A stretch of 5,789 nucleotides of DNA, from contig QMLK01000081.1 of NCBI GenBank assembly GCA_003646705.1, positions 1 through 5,789 on the forward strand, given 5' to 3'. Position 1 is the stretch's first letter; every line of letters begins with the position of its first letter. Positions 1 through 5,532 of this stretch are shown piece after piece. Below the pieces are notes generated by a model. That model was given only the letters and a program-made list of their open reading frames with translations. It had not been told where the DNA came from and ran no database searches. The DNA is from Deltaproteobacteria bacterium. Lineage in GTDB: Bacteria; Desulfobacterota; B13-G15. The position numbers and the translations under genes were made by a program.

Positions 1-116
1 CCAGCCCCGTTGGCCCCCACAAAGGCCACCAGCTCCCCCCTCTGGACGTTGAAGCTCAAGCCGTGCAGCACCTTCATGCGGCCGTAGCCGGCCTCCAGAT
101 CAGAGACCTCGAGCAT
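1..116 (-). CDS. livF: LivF-type ABC transporter ATPase, N-terminal fragment (cut by window edge)
   Basis: This is the second ATPase of the HAAT importer; with LivG it would power uptake from the cytoplasmic face. Only the first 38 codons and two bases are in the window. They read MLEVSDLEAGYGRMKVLHG and onward, ending in VGANGAG, the beginning of a Walker A loop in its usual place for this family. The A-loop tyrosine of the EAGYG motif, which stacks on the adenine of ATP in ABC proteins, is present. The ATG lies inside the end of livG (17-bp overlap in another frame). A GGGGGAG Shine-Dalgarno sequence sits about 4 bases upstream, so translation is probably coupled to livG. The order livG then livF is the classic liv arrangement. 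Family assignment is firm, but nothing can be said about the rest of the protein. Confidence 0.93.
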   Translation of the reverse strand, partial: MLEVSDLEAGYGRMKVLHGLSFNVQRGELVAFVGANGA

Positions 117-831
117 ACTTCTCCCCCAGATAGGCCTTTATCACCTTCTCGTCGTGGGCGATCTCCTCGGGAGGGCCCTCGGCGATCTTCATCCCACCGT
201 CAAGGACTATCACCCTCTCCGAGATGGGCATCACCACCTCCATCACGTGCTCGATCAGGAAGAGGGTGATCCCCTTCTCCCGGTGGATCCTCTTGAGGAG
301 CTTCACCATCTCCTCGGTCTCAGTGGGGTTGAGGCCCGAGGCCACCTCGTCGAGCATCAAGAGCACCGGCTTTATGGCCAAGGCCCTGGCCAAGCCGACC
401 TGCTTCTGGATGGCCAGGGGCAGCTCCGTCAGGTAGAGGTCGGCCACCCCTTCGAGGCCCATAAAGGCGAGGACCTCCCTGGCCTCCTTTTCGGCCTCCA
501 CCCTGTCCTCCTGATGGAGGAAGGCCCCCACCATGACGTGTTCGAGGGCCGTCAACTCCCCAGCCGCCCTCATCAACTGGAAGGTCCGGCCGATCCCCTC
601 CCGAGCGGTCTGGAAGGGCTTCCAACCGGTGATGTCCCTGCCGCGGAAGATCACGCGGCCGCCATCGGGGCGGTAGTAGCCGACGATGCAGTTGAACAGC
701 GTGGTCTTTCCGGCGCCGTTGGGGCCGATCAGGCCTACGATCTCCCCCTCCTCGATGGAAAAGGAGACGTCGTTGTTGGCGACGATCCCCCCGAAGTCCT
801 TGGTGAGGTTCCGCACCTCCAGGAAGGCCAT
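100..831 (-). CDS. livG: LivG-type ABC transporter ATP-binding protein
   Basis: This cytoplasmic ATPase of a branched-chain amino acid-type importer has 243 residues, close to the usual 250. The order of motifs is canonical: Walker A GPNGAGKT at residues 36-43, Q-loop glutamine at 85 in GRTFQ, Walker B LLMLDE at 157-162 with catalytic Glu162, a D-loop-like SGLNPTE at 165-171, and the H-loop histidine 195 in IEHV. The long stretch between Walker A and signature and the C-terminal KIAEGPPEEI tail are typical of LivG. One oddity is the signature motif: where most ABC ATPases have LSxGQ this protein reads LPLAI (137-141) before QKQVGLARAL. The start follows the livM stop with zero spacing (TAG then ATG), with GGAGG 6 bases upstream inside livM. 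The substrate cannot be told from this subunit. Confidence 0.96.
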   Translation of the reverse strand: MAFLEVRNLTKDFGGIVANNDVSFSIEEGEIVGLIGPNGAGKTTLFNCIVGYYRPDGGRVIFRGRDITGWKPFQTAREGIGRTFQLMRAAGELTALEHVMVGAFLHQEDRVEAEKEAREVLAFMGLEGVADLYLTELPLAIQKQVGLARALAIKPVLLMLDEVASGLNPTETEEMVKLLKRIHREKGITLFLIEHVMEVVMPISERVIVLDGGMKIAEGPPEEIAHDEKVIKAYLGEKYARGL

Positions 832-1827
832 CTACGTCCTCCTGCCCCTGTATCGCTCCACAATCCCCCAGATGCCCCGGGGCTCGAAGGCGGCGATGAA
901 CATGATGATGGCCGCATAGATCATGAAGTCCACCCCCATCAACTCCTTGTGACCGCCGAGCCAACTGCCGAGATAACGATCGAGGGGCACCAGGATGGCC
1001 GCCCCGATGATGGGCCCCCAAAGGGAGGCAGCCCCTCCCAGCATGGCCATGAGGGCTATCATTATGGAGAGCTCCAGGTGCATGACCGACTCCGGATCGA
1101 TGTAGAGGTTGTAGACGGCGATGAAGGAACCCCCCACCGCTACGAAGGCCGAGGCTATGGCGTAGGCCTTGATCTTGCACCAGCGGGCATCTATCCCCAG
1201 GCTCTCCGCGGCCTCCTCATCGATCTTGATCATCCGGAGCTGATAGCCGAGCTTGGACTTGCGGAACCAGTTCATGTAGAGGACCCCGGCCAGGAAGTAG
1301 GCCAGGATGAAGTAGTAGTAATAGGTGTCGTTGGTGAACTGCATGTAGAGGAAGGTGTTCCCCTTGATGGGGAGCTCTATCCCCTTGGCCGCCCCGACGA
1401 AGTTCCAGTTGATGAAGATGTCCTGAAGCACCAAGGAGGTGGCGATGGTGGCGATGGCGAAGTAATGGCCCTTCAGCCTGAAGAGGGGATAGCCGATGAG
1501 GAAGGAGTAACCGAGGGCTATCAGCACCCCTAAGGGCATGGAGAACCAATAGGGGATATCCCAACGGACCATGAGGACCGCCACCGTGTAGGCCCCTATC
1601 CCCACGTACTGGGCCTTCCCCAACTCCACCTGCCCTCCATAGCCCCCGATGGTGTTCCACCCCATCCCGAAGAGGGAGAAGAGGAGGAACTGGATCATCA
1701 CCGCCATGCCGAAGGAGTCCATCCCCAGCCATGGGAAGGCGAGCAGGAAGAGACAGAAGATGCCGAAGCCTATCCGTTCGACCAAGGGAAAGTCGCTGAA
1801 GTCGAAGGCCTCCCTTATTGCTCCCAT
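832..1827 (-). CDS. livM: LivM-type branched-chain amino acid ABC transporter permease
   Basis: This inner-membrane permease would pair with LivH to form the channel of the importer. Its 331 residues are a normal LivM length. Hydrophobic segments, roughly eight to ten, run from about residue 19 to 318. Family landmarks are GYGGQVELGKAQYVGIGAYT near 62-81, the KGHYFAIATIATS stretch near 119-131, SLGIDARWCKIKAYAIAS near 209-226 (the cytoplasmic loop that contacts the ATPase), and MLGGAASLWGPIIGAAIL near 269-286. The first landmark departs from the common GQxSLGHAAFxGIGAY form: Ser is Glu68 and His is Lys71. The start overlaps the livH stop by 13 bp. A GAGG about 10 bases upstream, inside livH, is a rather weak ribosome site, so coupling to livH is likely. 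The family is certain; the substrate is open. Confidence 0.95.
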   Translation of the reverse strand: MGAIREAFDFSDFPLVERIGFGIFCLFLLAFPWLGMDSFGMAVMIQFLLFSLFGMGWNTIGGYGGQVELGKAQYVGIGAYTVAVLMVRWDIPYWFSMPLGVLIALGYSFLIGYPLFRLKGHYFAIATIATSLVLQDIFINWNFVGAAKGIELPIKGNTFLYMQFTNDTYYYYFILAYFLAGVLYMNWFRKSKLGYQLRMIKIDEEAAESLGIDARWCKIKAYAIASAFVAVGGSFIAVYNLYIDPESVMHLELSIMIALMAMLGGAASLWGPIIGAAILVPLDRYLGSWLGGHKELMGVDFMIYAAIIMFIAAFEPRGIWGIVERYRGRRT

Positions 1828-2702
1828 CCGAAAAGCCCTCGCGGTCTGAAGACCACCACCAGGAAGTAGGCGAGATAGACTATCGTCATCTTGTAGTGGG
1901 GGCCGATGATGGAGGTCTTCAGCAGGTGTCCTATGATAGGGAAGACCGTCTCGAGGATCCCTATGAGGATCCCCGCGAAGAAGGCCCCCTTTATGCTTCC
2001 AAAGCCCCCCAGGGCCACCGTGGCAAAGGCGATCATGACGAAGAGCAACCCCACCATGGGGTAGATGTAGTAGAAGTTGGCGAGCAGTCCACCAGCTATC
2101 CCCACCGTTATCCCGCCCATGGCCCAGGCCAAGGCGTTCATCCGCTCCGTCTTGATCCCCATGTAGGAGGCTGCCTCACGGTTTATCGAGGTGGCCCGGA
2201 GGGCCTTGCCCACCCGCGTCTTGAAGATGATCCAGGAGACCACGGTGAAGGCTACAAGGCTCAACAGGGCACAGACCACCTTGGTCATGTCGAGGTGGAA
2301 GGGCCCTATGGTGAGGGACTTGCCCACGAGGAGGCCCTTCTTGATCATCCTGTAATCTATCCCCCAGAGGAAGACGGCCAGGTACCGCAGAAAGAGCATG
2401 AGGCCGAAGGTCCCGAGCAACTGGGCCACCATGGGCCCCCGCAACAGATAGCGGACCAGACCGTAATAGGAGACCAGCCCCAGCAGGGCCCCCACTGCAC
2501 CACAGAGGGGGAGGGTCACCAAGGGGTCCACCCCCAGGGAGATGCTCAGACAATAGGCAGTGTACATCCCCAGCATGAGGAACTCCCCATGGGCGAAGTT
2601 GACGATGTCCATCACCCCGAAGATGATGGTGAGCCCCAGGGAGATTAGGGCGAAGAGAAAGCCCATGAGGATCCCCTGGATGAAGGCGTCAGCTAAGACC
2701 AT
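1815..2702 (-). CDS. livH: LivH-type branched-chain amino acid ABC transporter permease
   Basis: This is the first inner-membrane permease of the importer, with 295 residues as usual for LivH. The N-terminus shows the hallmark GLTIIFGVMDIVNFAHGEF at about residues 23-41. The ATPase-contacting loop is near TRVGKALRATSINREAASYMGIK (about 162-184), and VALGGFGSIKGAFFAG (about 230-245) is the late glycine-rich family motif. About eight hydrophobic segments are visible, and the protein ends in RPRGLFGWEQ, also family-typical. The ATG lies 64 bases after the binding-protein stop, beyond a large palindrome. AAGGGA, 9 bases upstream of the ATG, is the best Shine-Dalgarno candidate, with an AAGGGGA directly abutting the ATG. 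It overlaps livM by 13 bp. No truncation or frameshift is seen. Confidence 0.96.
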   Translation of the reverse strand: MVLADAFIQGILMGFLFALISLGLTIIFGVMDIVNFAHGEFLMLGMYTAYCLSISLGVDPLVTLPLCGAVGALLGLVSYYGLVRYLLRGPMVAQLLGTFGLMLFLRYLAVFLWGIDYRMIKKGLLVGKSLTIGPFHLDMTKVVCALLSLVAFTVVSWIIFKTRVGKALRATSINREAASYMGIKTERMNALAWAMGGITVGIAGGLLANFYYIYPMVGLLFVMIAFATVALGGFGSIKGAFFAGILIGILETVFPIIGHLLKTSIIGPHYKMTIVYLAYFLVVVFRPRGLFGWEQ

Positions 2703-2711
2703 TCCCCTTCT

Positions 2712-2724
2712 TCCCTTATAGGGA
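2712..2724 (-). promoter_or_regulatory. Small hairpin covering the likely livH ribosome-binding site
   Basis: On the transcribed strand TCCCT-ATA-AGGGA can pair as five base pairs around a three-base loop. The 3' arm AGGGA is part of the best-spaced Shine-Dalgarno candidate for livH, which starts at 2702. The 5' arm shares its two bases at 2723-2724 with the end of the large palindrome, so the two structures compete slightly. The hairpin is short and may not be stable in isolation; a role in limiting livH translation is conjecture. Confidence 0.35.
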
Positions 2725-2754
2725 CGGGGGACGGGCCCGGGCCCGTCCCCCGTC
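2723..2754 (-). repeat. Perfect 32-bp GC palindrome in the livK-livH spacer (probable mRNA hairpin)
   Basis: The two 16-base halves, GACGGGGGACGGGCCC and GGGCCCGTCCCCCGTC, are exact reverse complements with no spacer. In RNA this gives a stem of about 14 G/C-rich pairs closed by a CCGG-type loop. It begins 12 bases after the stop codon of the binding-protein gene. On the transcribed strand no U-tract follows (the sequence continues CCTATAAGGG), so it is not a textbook intrinsic terminator. A 3'-end stabiliser of the binding-protein message or a partial attenuator ahead of the permease genes is the likely role, by analogy with malE-malF spacers. The structure is seen directly; the function is inferred. 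Confidence 0.85.
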
Positions 2755-2766
2755 TAACACACCCTG

Positions 2767-4074
2767 CTATTTCCAAGTGGTGAAGGGGTAGACCATGTCG
2801 GCGGTGGCGAGATCGAAGGGGTAGACGATCTCCAGCTCCACCTTTCCGCCCTTGGCCTGATACTGACCGATGAGGCCGGTGCCAAGGACGTTTTGGCCGG
2901 TCTTGTCGAACTTGACCCCGCCCCAGGGCATGATCAGTTCCTTGGCCGGGATGAAGAGTTCGTTGGCCGCCTTCTGGATGGCCTTGGGATCGGTGGAACC
3001 GGCGGCGTTCAGTACATGGGCCCAGGTCTGCAAGGCCACAAAGGCCCGGCCGGAGGCCCCGGTCAGATCGGTGCCGTAGCGCTTCTTGAAGAGGGCGTTG
3101 ATCTTACCGGCAGCCTTCTTCACCTTGACCACCTTCGGAATGAAGACCGTCCTGGTCAGGATGCCGTGGACGTCCTTGCCGAGGGTGGCCCGGAAGTCGG
3201 GGATCTCGAAGCCCGCATCCTGCCCCCAGACCACCTTCGGGGAGGCCTTCATGCTCTTCAGGGTCCTCACGAAGAGGATGGCGTCCGAGATGTAGGAGGC
3301 GAAGAGCATGCAGTCCGGCTTGGCCGCCACCAAGGCTTGGCTCTCGGTGGTGAGGTCGGGGGACTTGGCCGAATAGAGGATGCCCTTGACCACGTCGAAG
3401 CCGTACTCCTTGGCCATCTGCTCTATCACCTTGGCCACGCTGGAACCCCACTCCGTGTTCTCACAGGCGTAGGCGATCCGCTTGATCTCCTCCTTGGGGA
3501 CCGCCTTCACACCTCGGACCTTGCCCTCGGTCAGGCCCTTCAGGAACTCAAAGAGGTCCTTTGTGAAGGTCTCGTCGTGGGGGGTGGTGCGCCAAAACCA
3601 CTTGAAGCCCCTCTTGGTCAGCACAGGCGAGGTGGAGGAACCGTTGATCATGGGTACCCCGTAGCGCTCCGCCACTGCGCTCACCGTCTTGGTGACGGAG
3701 CTGTGGTAACAGCCCATCAGCCCCACCACCTTCTCGTCCATGATGAGGCGCTTGGCCAGATCTGCCCCACGACCTGGCTCCCCCCGGTGGTCGGCGAAGA
3801 TCAACTTTATCTTGGCCCCCTTGAGGCTGGGGATCCCCTCCCACTTCGCAATGGAGATACCGAGCTCGGCATAGCGGTTGTTCAGCACGTCCAGGGCCAA
3901 CTCTGCCCCATTCCTCAGATCCCTGCCGGCAGCGGCGAAGGCACCCGACAGGGGGTAGATGACCCCGATCTTGATCTCCTTTGCCTTAGCTGCCACACCT
4001 CCGGCGAAGGGCCCCATCAGGAGGCCCATCGCTACGGCCAGGACCAACAAGGATAAAAACAGCCCCTTCTTCAT
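2767..4074 (-). CDS. Periplasmic substrate-binding protein of the HAAT/LivK family
   Basis: This periplasmic binding protein (type I fold, Peripla_BP_6/LivK-like) would capture the substrate and deliver it to LivH/LivM. From the start chosen here it has 435 residues, longer than E. coli LivK (about 367). Residues 1-29 form a Sec signal peptide: MKK, a hydrophobic core, then GGVAA before KAKE. It has no lipobox cysteine. The mature part opens with IKIGVIYPLSGAFAAAG (34-50), followed by LRNGAELALDVLN, GLMGCYHSSVT (118-128) and VPMINGSSTSPVLTKRG (140-156), all at the places expected for this fold. The start is set by AGGAGG 7 bases before the ATG at 4074. An in-frame ATG at 4080 lies only 1 base from that site and would merely add Met-Val. 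It is the first gene of the operon. The ligand is not assigned: branched-chain amino acids, amides, or aromatic or short acids are all possible in this family. Confidence 0.93.
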   Translation of the reverse strand: MKKGLFLSLLVLAVAMGLLMGPFAGGVAAKAKEIKIGVIYPLSGAFAAAGRDLRNGAELALDVLNNRYAELGISIAKWEGIPSLKGAKIKLIFADHRGEPGRGADLAKRLIMDEKVVGLMGCYHSSVTKTVSAVAERYGVPMINGSSTSPVLTKRGFKWFWRTTPHDETFTKDLFEFLKGLTEGKVRGVKAVPKEEIKRIAYACENTEWGSSVAKVIEQMAKEYGFDVVKGILYSAKSPDLTTESQALVAAKPDCMLFASYISDAILFVRTLKSMKASPKVVWGQDAGFEIPDFRATLGKDVHGILTRTVFIPKVVKVKKAAGKINALFKKRYGTDLTGASGRAFVALQTWAHVLNAAGSTDPKAIQKAANELFIPAKELIMPWGGVKFDKTGQNVLGTGLIGQYQAKGGKVELEIVYPFDLATADMVYPFTTWK

Positions 4075-4081
4075 CACCATC

Positions 4082-4087
4082 CCTCCT
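4082..4087 (-). promoter_or_regulatory. Strong ribosome-binding site of the substrate-binding protein gene
   Basis: AGGAGG on the minus strand, within AAGGAGGG, matches the anti-Shine-Dalgarno sequence fully. It lies 7 bases before the ATG at 4074, 4 before a GTG at 4077 and 1 before the ATG at 4080. The spacing favours the start at 4074. Confidence 0.8.
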
Positions 4088-4129
4088 TACCCTTCTTTTT
4101 TGTTAACGATAAACATCATTTGCGAAGCG

Positions 4130-4159
4130 ATTATAGGGTGGAAAAGGCCCTTCTGTCAA
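4130..4159 (-). promoter_or_regulatory. Consensus sigma70 promoter of the liv operon
   Basis: On the minus strand TTGACA (4159-4154) and TATAAT (4135-4130) are both perfect consensus hexamers, separated by 18 bp (one more than the optimum of 17). Transcription should start near 4121-4124, giving a leader of about 50 bases that ends in an A-rich stretch and the strong ribosome site. No extended -10 TG and no AT-rich UP element are seen upstream. The match is exact; activity is inferred. Confidence 0.88.
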
Positions 4160-4167
4160 CCGAAGGG
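4148..4167. promoter_or_regulatory. Dyad flanking the -35 box, candidate operator
   Basis: CCCTTC (4148-4153) and GAAGGG (4162-4167) are exact inverted repeats separated by 8 bases. The TTGACA hexamer of the liv promoter lies wholly inside that 8-base centre. A dimeric regulator bound here would block or contact RNA polymerase at -35. The symmetry is visible; binding by any protein is inference, and six-base arms can arise by chance. Confidence 0.4.
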
Positions 4168-4244
4168 TGGGGGTAGGACCGGGGACGATCGGCCATCTTG
4201 CGCAGGGCGAGGTCACCGTCTCGAGGGTGTCCATGGGCGGCGCC

Positions 4245-4272
4245 TTGATCTTTTGGACCCCCTGGGTAAATA
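4245..4272 (+). promoter_or_regulatory. Weak candidate promoter for the HD-domain gene
   Basis: TTGATC (4245-4250) and TAAATA (4267-4272) are 16 bp apart. They match sigma70 hexamers only in part, and they would leave a very short leader of roughly 13 bases before the ATG at 4292. This is the best plus-strand candidate I see between 4081 and 4291. Confidence 0.25.
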
Positions 4273-4281
4273 TGTCCCTCG

Positions 4282-4286
4282 GGAGG
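4282..4286 (+). promoter_or_regulatory. Ribosome-binding site fixing the start of the HD-domain gene
   Basis: GGAGG lies 5 bases before the ATG at 4292. It supports that start over the long open frame that continues upstream to about 3959 through the liv promoter. Confidence 0.75.
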
Positions 4287-4291
4287 TCGAG

Positions 4292-4870
4292 ATGGACTTC
4301 AGGAGGGTGGCCGATCTGCTCTTCGAGGTGGGGATGCTGCAGAGGACCCCTCGCACCGGCTACCGTTTCCTCGGCTCGGGCCAACAGTCGGTGGCCGAAC
4401 ACCTCTTCAGGACGGCGGTGATCGGCTACGCGCTGGCGAAACTGCACGGGCGAGTCGATACGGCCCGGGTCACGATGATGTGCCTCATGCACGATCTGCC
4501 CGAGTCCCGCACCGGGGACCAGAACTACGTCTACAAGAAGTACGTCAAAGCCCTAGAGGATCGCGCCATCGTCGACCTGACCGATGGGTTGCCCTTCGGG
4601 GATGAGCTGAAGGCCTTGCTCGATGAGTTCAACGCCTGCTCCACCGAGGAGGCCTTGCTCTGCCACGACGCAGACCAGATAGAGCTGATGCTGCAGCTCA
4701 AGGAGGAACGGGACCTGGGCAATAGGTACGCCGAGCTGTGGTTGAGGTACGCCATGAAGAGGCTCAGGACAGAGGTGGGCAGGAGGTTGGCCGAGGCCAT
4801 CCTCGGGAGGGACTTCTGCGGCTGGTGGTTCGACGAAGAGGAGGAGGACTGGTGGGTCAAGGGGAGGTGA
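4292..4870 (+). CDS. HD-domain phosphohydrolase, YfbR/HDDC2-like (putative 5'-nucleotidase)
   Basis: This 192-residue cytoplasmic protein of the HD superfamily (HD_3 type) resembles bacterial YfbR and eukaryotic HDDC2, which dephosphorylate deoxynucleoside 5'-monophosphates. Metal-site residues are all visible: His37 in VAEH, His67-Asp68 in CLMHDLPE, with Glu71, and Asp128 in HDADQIEL. The N-terminal LLFEVGMLQRTPRTGYRFLGSG is the family's substrate-side segment. Position 19 is Thr where E. coli YfbR has the Trp that helps select deoxyribose; HDDC2 also lacks that Trp. The tail is odd: WWFDEEEEDWW at 178-188. The start has GGAGG 5 bases upstream. The gene is divergent from the liv operon and overlaps the next gene by 4 bp. 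The HD fold is certain; exact substrate (dNMP or another phosphoester) is inferred. Confidence 0.9.
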   Translation: MDFRRVADLLFEVGMLQRTPRTGYRFLGSGQQSVAEHLFRTAVIGYALAKLHGRVDTARVTMMCLMHDLPESRTGDQNYVYKKYVKALEDRAIVDLTDGLPFGDELKALLDEFNACSTEEALLCHDADQIELMLQLKEERDLGNRYAELWLRYAMKRLRTEVGRRLAEAILGRDFCGWWFDEEEEDWWVKGR

Positions 4871-5532
4871 AGAGGTACTTCGTCATCGGCGATATCCACG
4901 GCTGCCTCTCCCACCTCGAGAGGATGATGGAGGAGCTGCGACCGAGGTTGCGGCCAGAGGAGGACGCCCTCGTCTTCATCGGGGACTACATAGATCGAGG
5001 CCCCGATCCCCGGGGTGTGGTGGAGAGGATCCTCCGGATCAGGGAGGAGTTCCCCCACGTGATCTGCATCATGGGGAACCATGAGGACATGTTCCTCACC
5101 TGGGTCACCACGGGCAGGGACCTCGACCTCTACCTCTTCAACGGCGGAGGAGTGACCATAAGGAGCTACCAGGAGGGCGGTGAGTTCCGCCTCCCCCCCG
5201 AACACCTGAGGTTCATCTCCTCGCTGCCCCTCTATTACGAGACGGAGGACTATATCTTCGTCCACGCCGGCTTGAGGCCTGGGGTGCCCTTGGAACAGCA
5301 GGACCGCTTTGACCTCCTGTGGATCAGGGAGGACTTCATCCACTCAAGCTACGACTTTGGAAAGCTCGTCATCTTCGGCCACACCCCCTTGCGGCGCCCC
5401 CTGGTGATGAAGAACAAGATAGGGATAGACACAGGGGCCGTCTACGGCGGGCCCCTCACCTGCTTGGAGCTGCCCGCCCTCGAGTTCTACTCAGTGTACG
5501 GCTCTGAGGCGCCCTCCTTTGACCTTGTGTAA
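4867..5532 (+). CDS. PPP-family metallophosphatase (PrpA-like Ser/Thr protein phosphatase or phosphodiesterase)
   Basis: This is a 221-residue cytoplasmic phosphatase of the calcineurin-like PPP group, matching the length of phage lambda/PrpA-type phosphatases. The signature set is complete: GDIHG (8-12), GDYIDRG (39-45), GNHE (70-73), VHAG (132-135) and FGHT (170-173). Predicted ligands of the two metals are Asp9, His11, Asp40, Asn71, His133 and His172; Arg44 and His72 are the expected phosphate-binding and acid residues. GDYIDRG fits the protein-phosphatase side better than ApaH (Ap4A hydrolase), but the substrate is unproven. The GTG start overlaps the preceding TGA as GTGA, implying coupled translation. 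An in-frame GTG at 4852, with GGAGG 4 bases upstream, would add five residues. The last 46 bp overlap the convergent transporter gene. Confidence 0.9.
   Translation: MKRYFVIGDIHGCLSHLERMMEELRPRLRPEEDALVFIGDYIDRGPDPRGVVERILRIREEFPHVICIMGNHEDMFLTWVTTGRDLDLYLFNGGGVTIRSYQEGGEFRLPPEHLRFISSLPLYYETEDYIFVHAGLRPGVPLEQQDRFDLLWIREDFIHSSYDFGKLVIFGHTPLRRPLVMKNKIGIDTGAVYGGPLTCLELPALEFYSVYGSEAPSFDLV

Noticed and set aside
154..1533. A 459-codon open frame on the plus strand, and others like it opposite livH and the binding-protein gene
   Set aside because: They are antisense to clearly recognisable liv genes, rich in His/Gly/Asp/Pro without any domain, and are a by-product of GC-rich codon bias.
1951..1975. 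Short direct repeat around GAGGATCCC in livH
   Set aside because: It encodes the repeated GILIGIL of a membrane helix, so it is explained by the protein sequence.
2723..2754. Palindrome read as an intrinsic terminator
   Set aside because: No U-tract follows the stem on the minus strand, and termination here would silence the permeases and ATPases of the same importer. There is also no plus-strand gene to terminate.
4096..4101. T-run on the plus strand as a terminator
   Set aside because: No stem precedes it, and on the minus strand it is just the A-rich leader before the ribosome site of the binding-protein gene.
4122..4128. GCGAAGC, a sequence known to form a very stable DNA mini-hairpin, near the predicted transcription start
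   Set aside because: Seven bases occur by chance too easily, and nothing else supports a role.
3959..4291. In-frame upstream extension of the HD-domain gene
   Set aside because: The frame is open but crosses the liv promoter and the binding-protein N-terminus. The family start and a well-placed GGAGG both point to 4292.
4103..4492. Minus-strand open frame upstream of the liv promoter as a possible small gene
   Set aside because: It is mostly antisense to the HD gene's conserved N-terminus, overlaps the promoter, and shows no domain or ribosome site.
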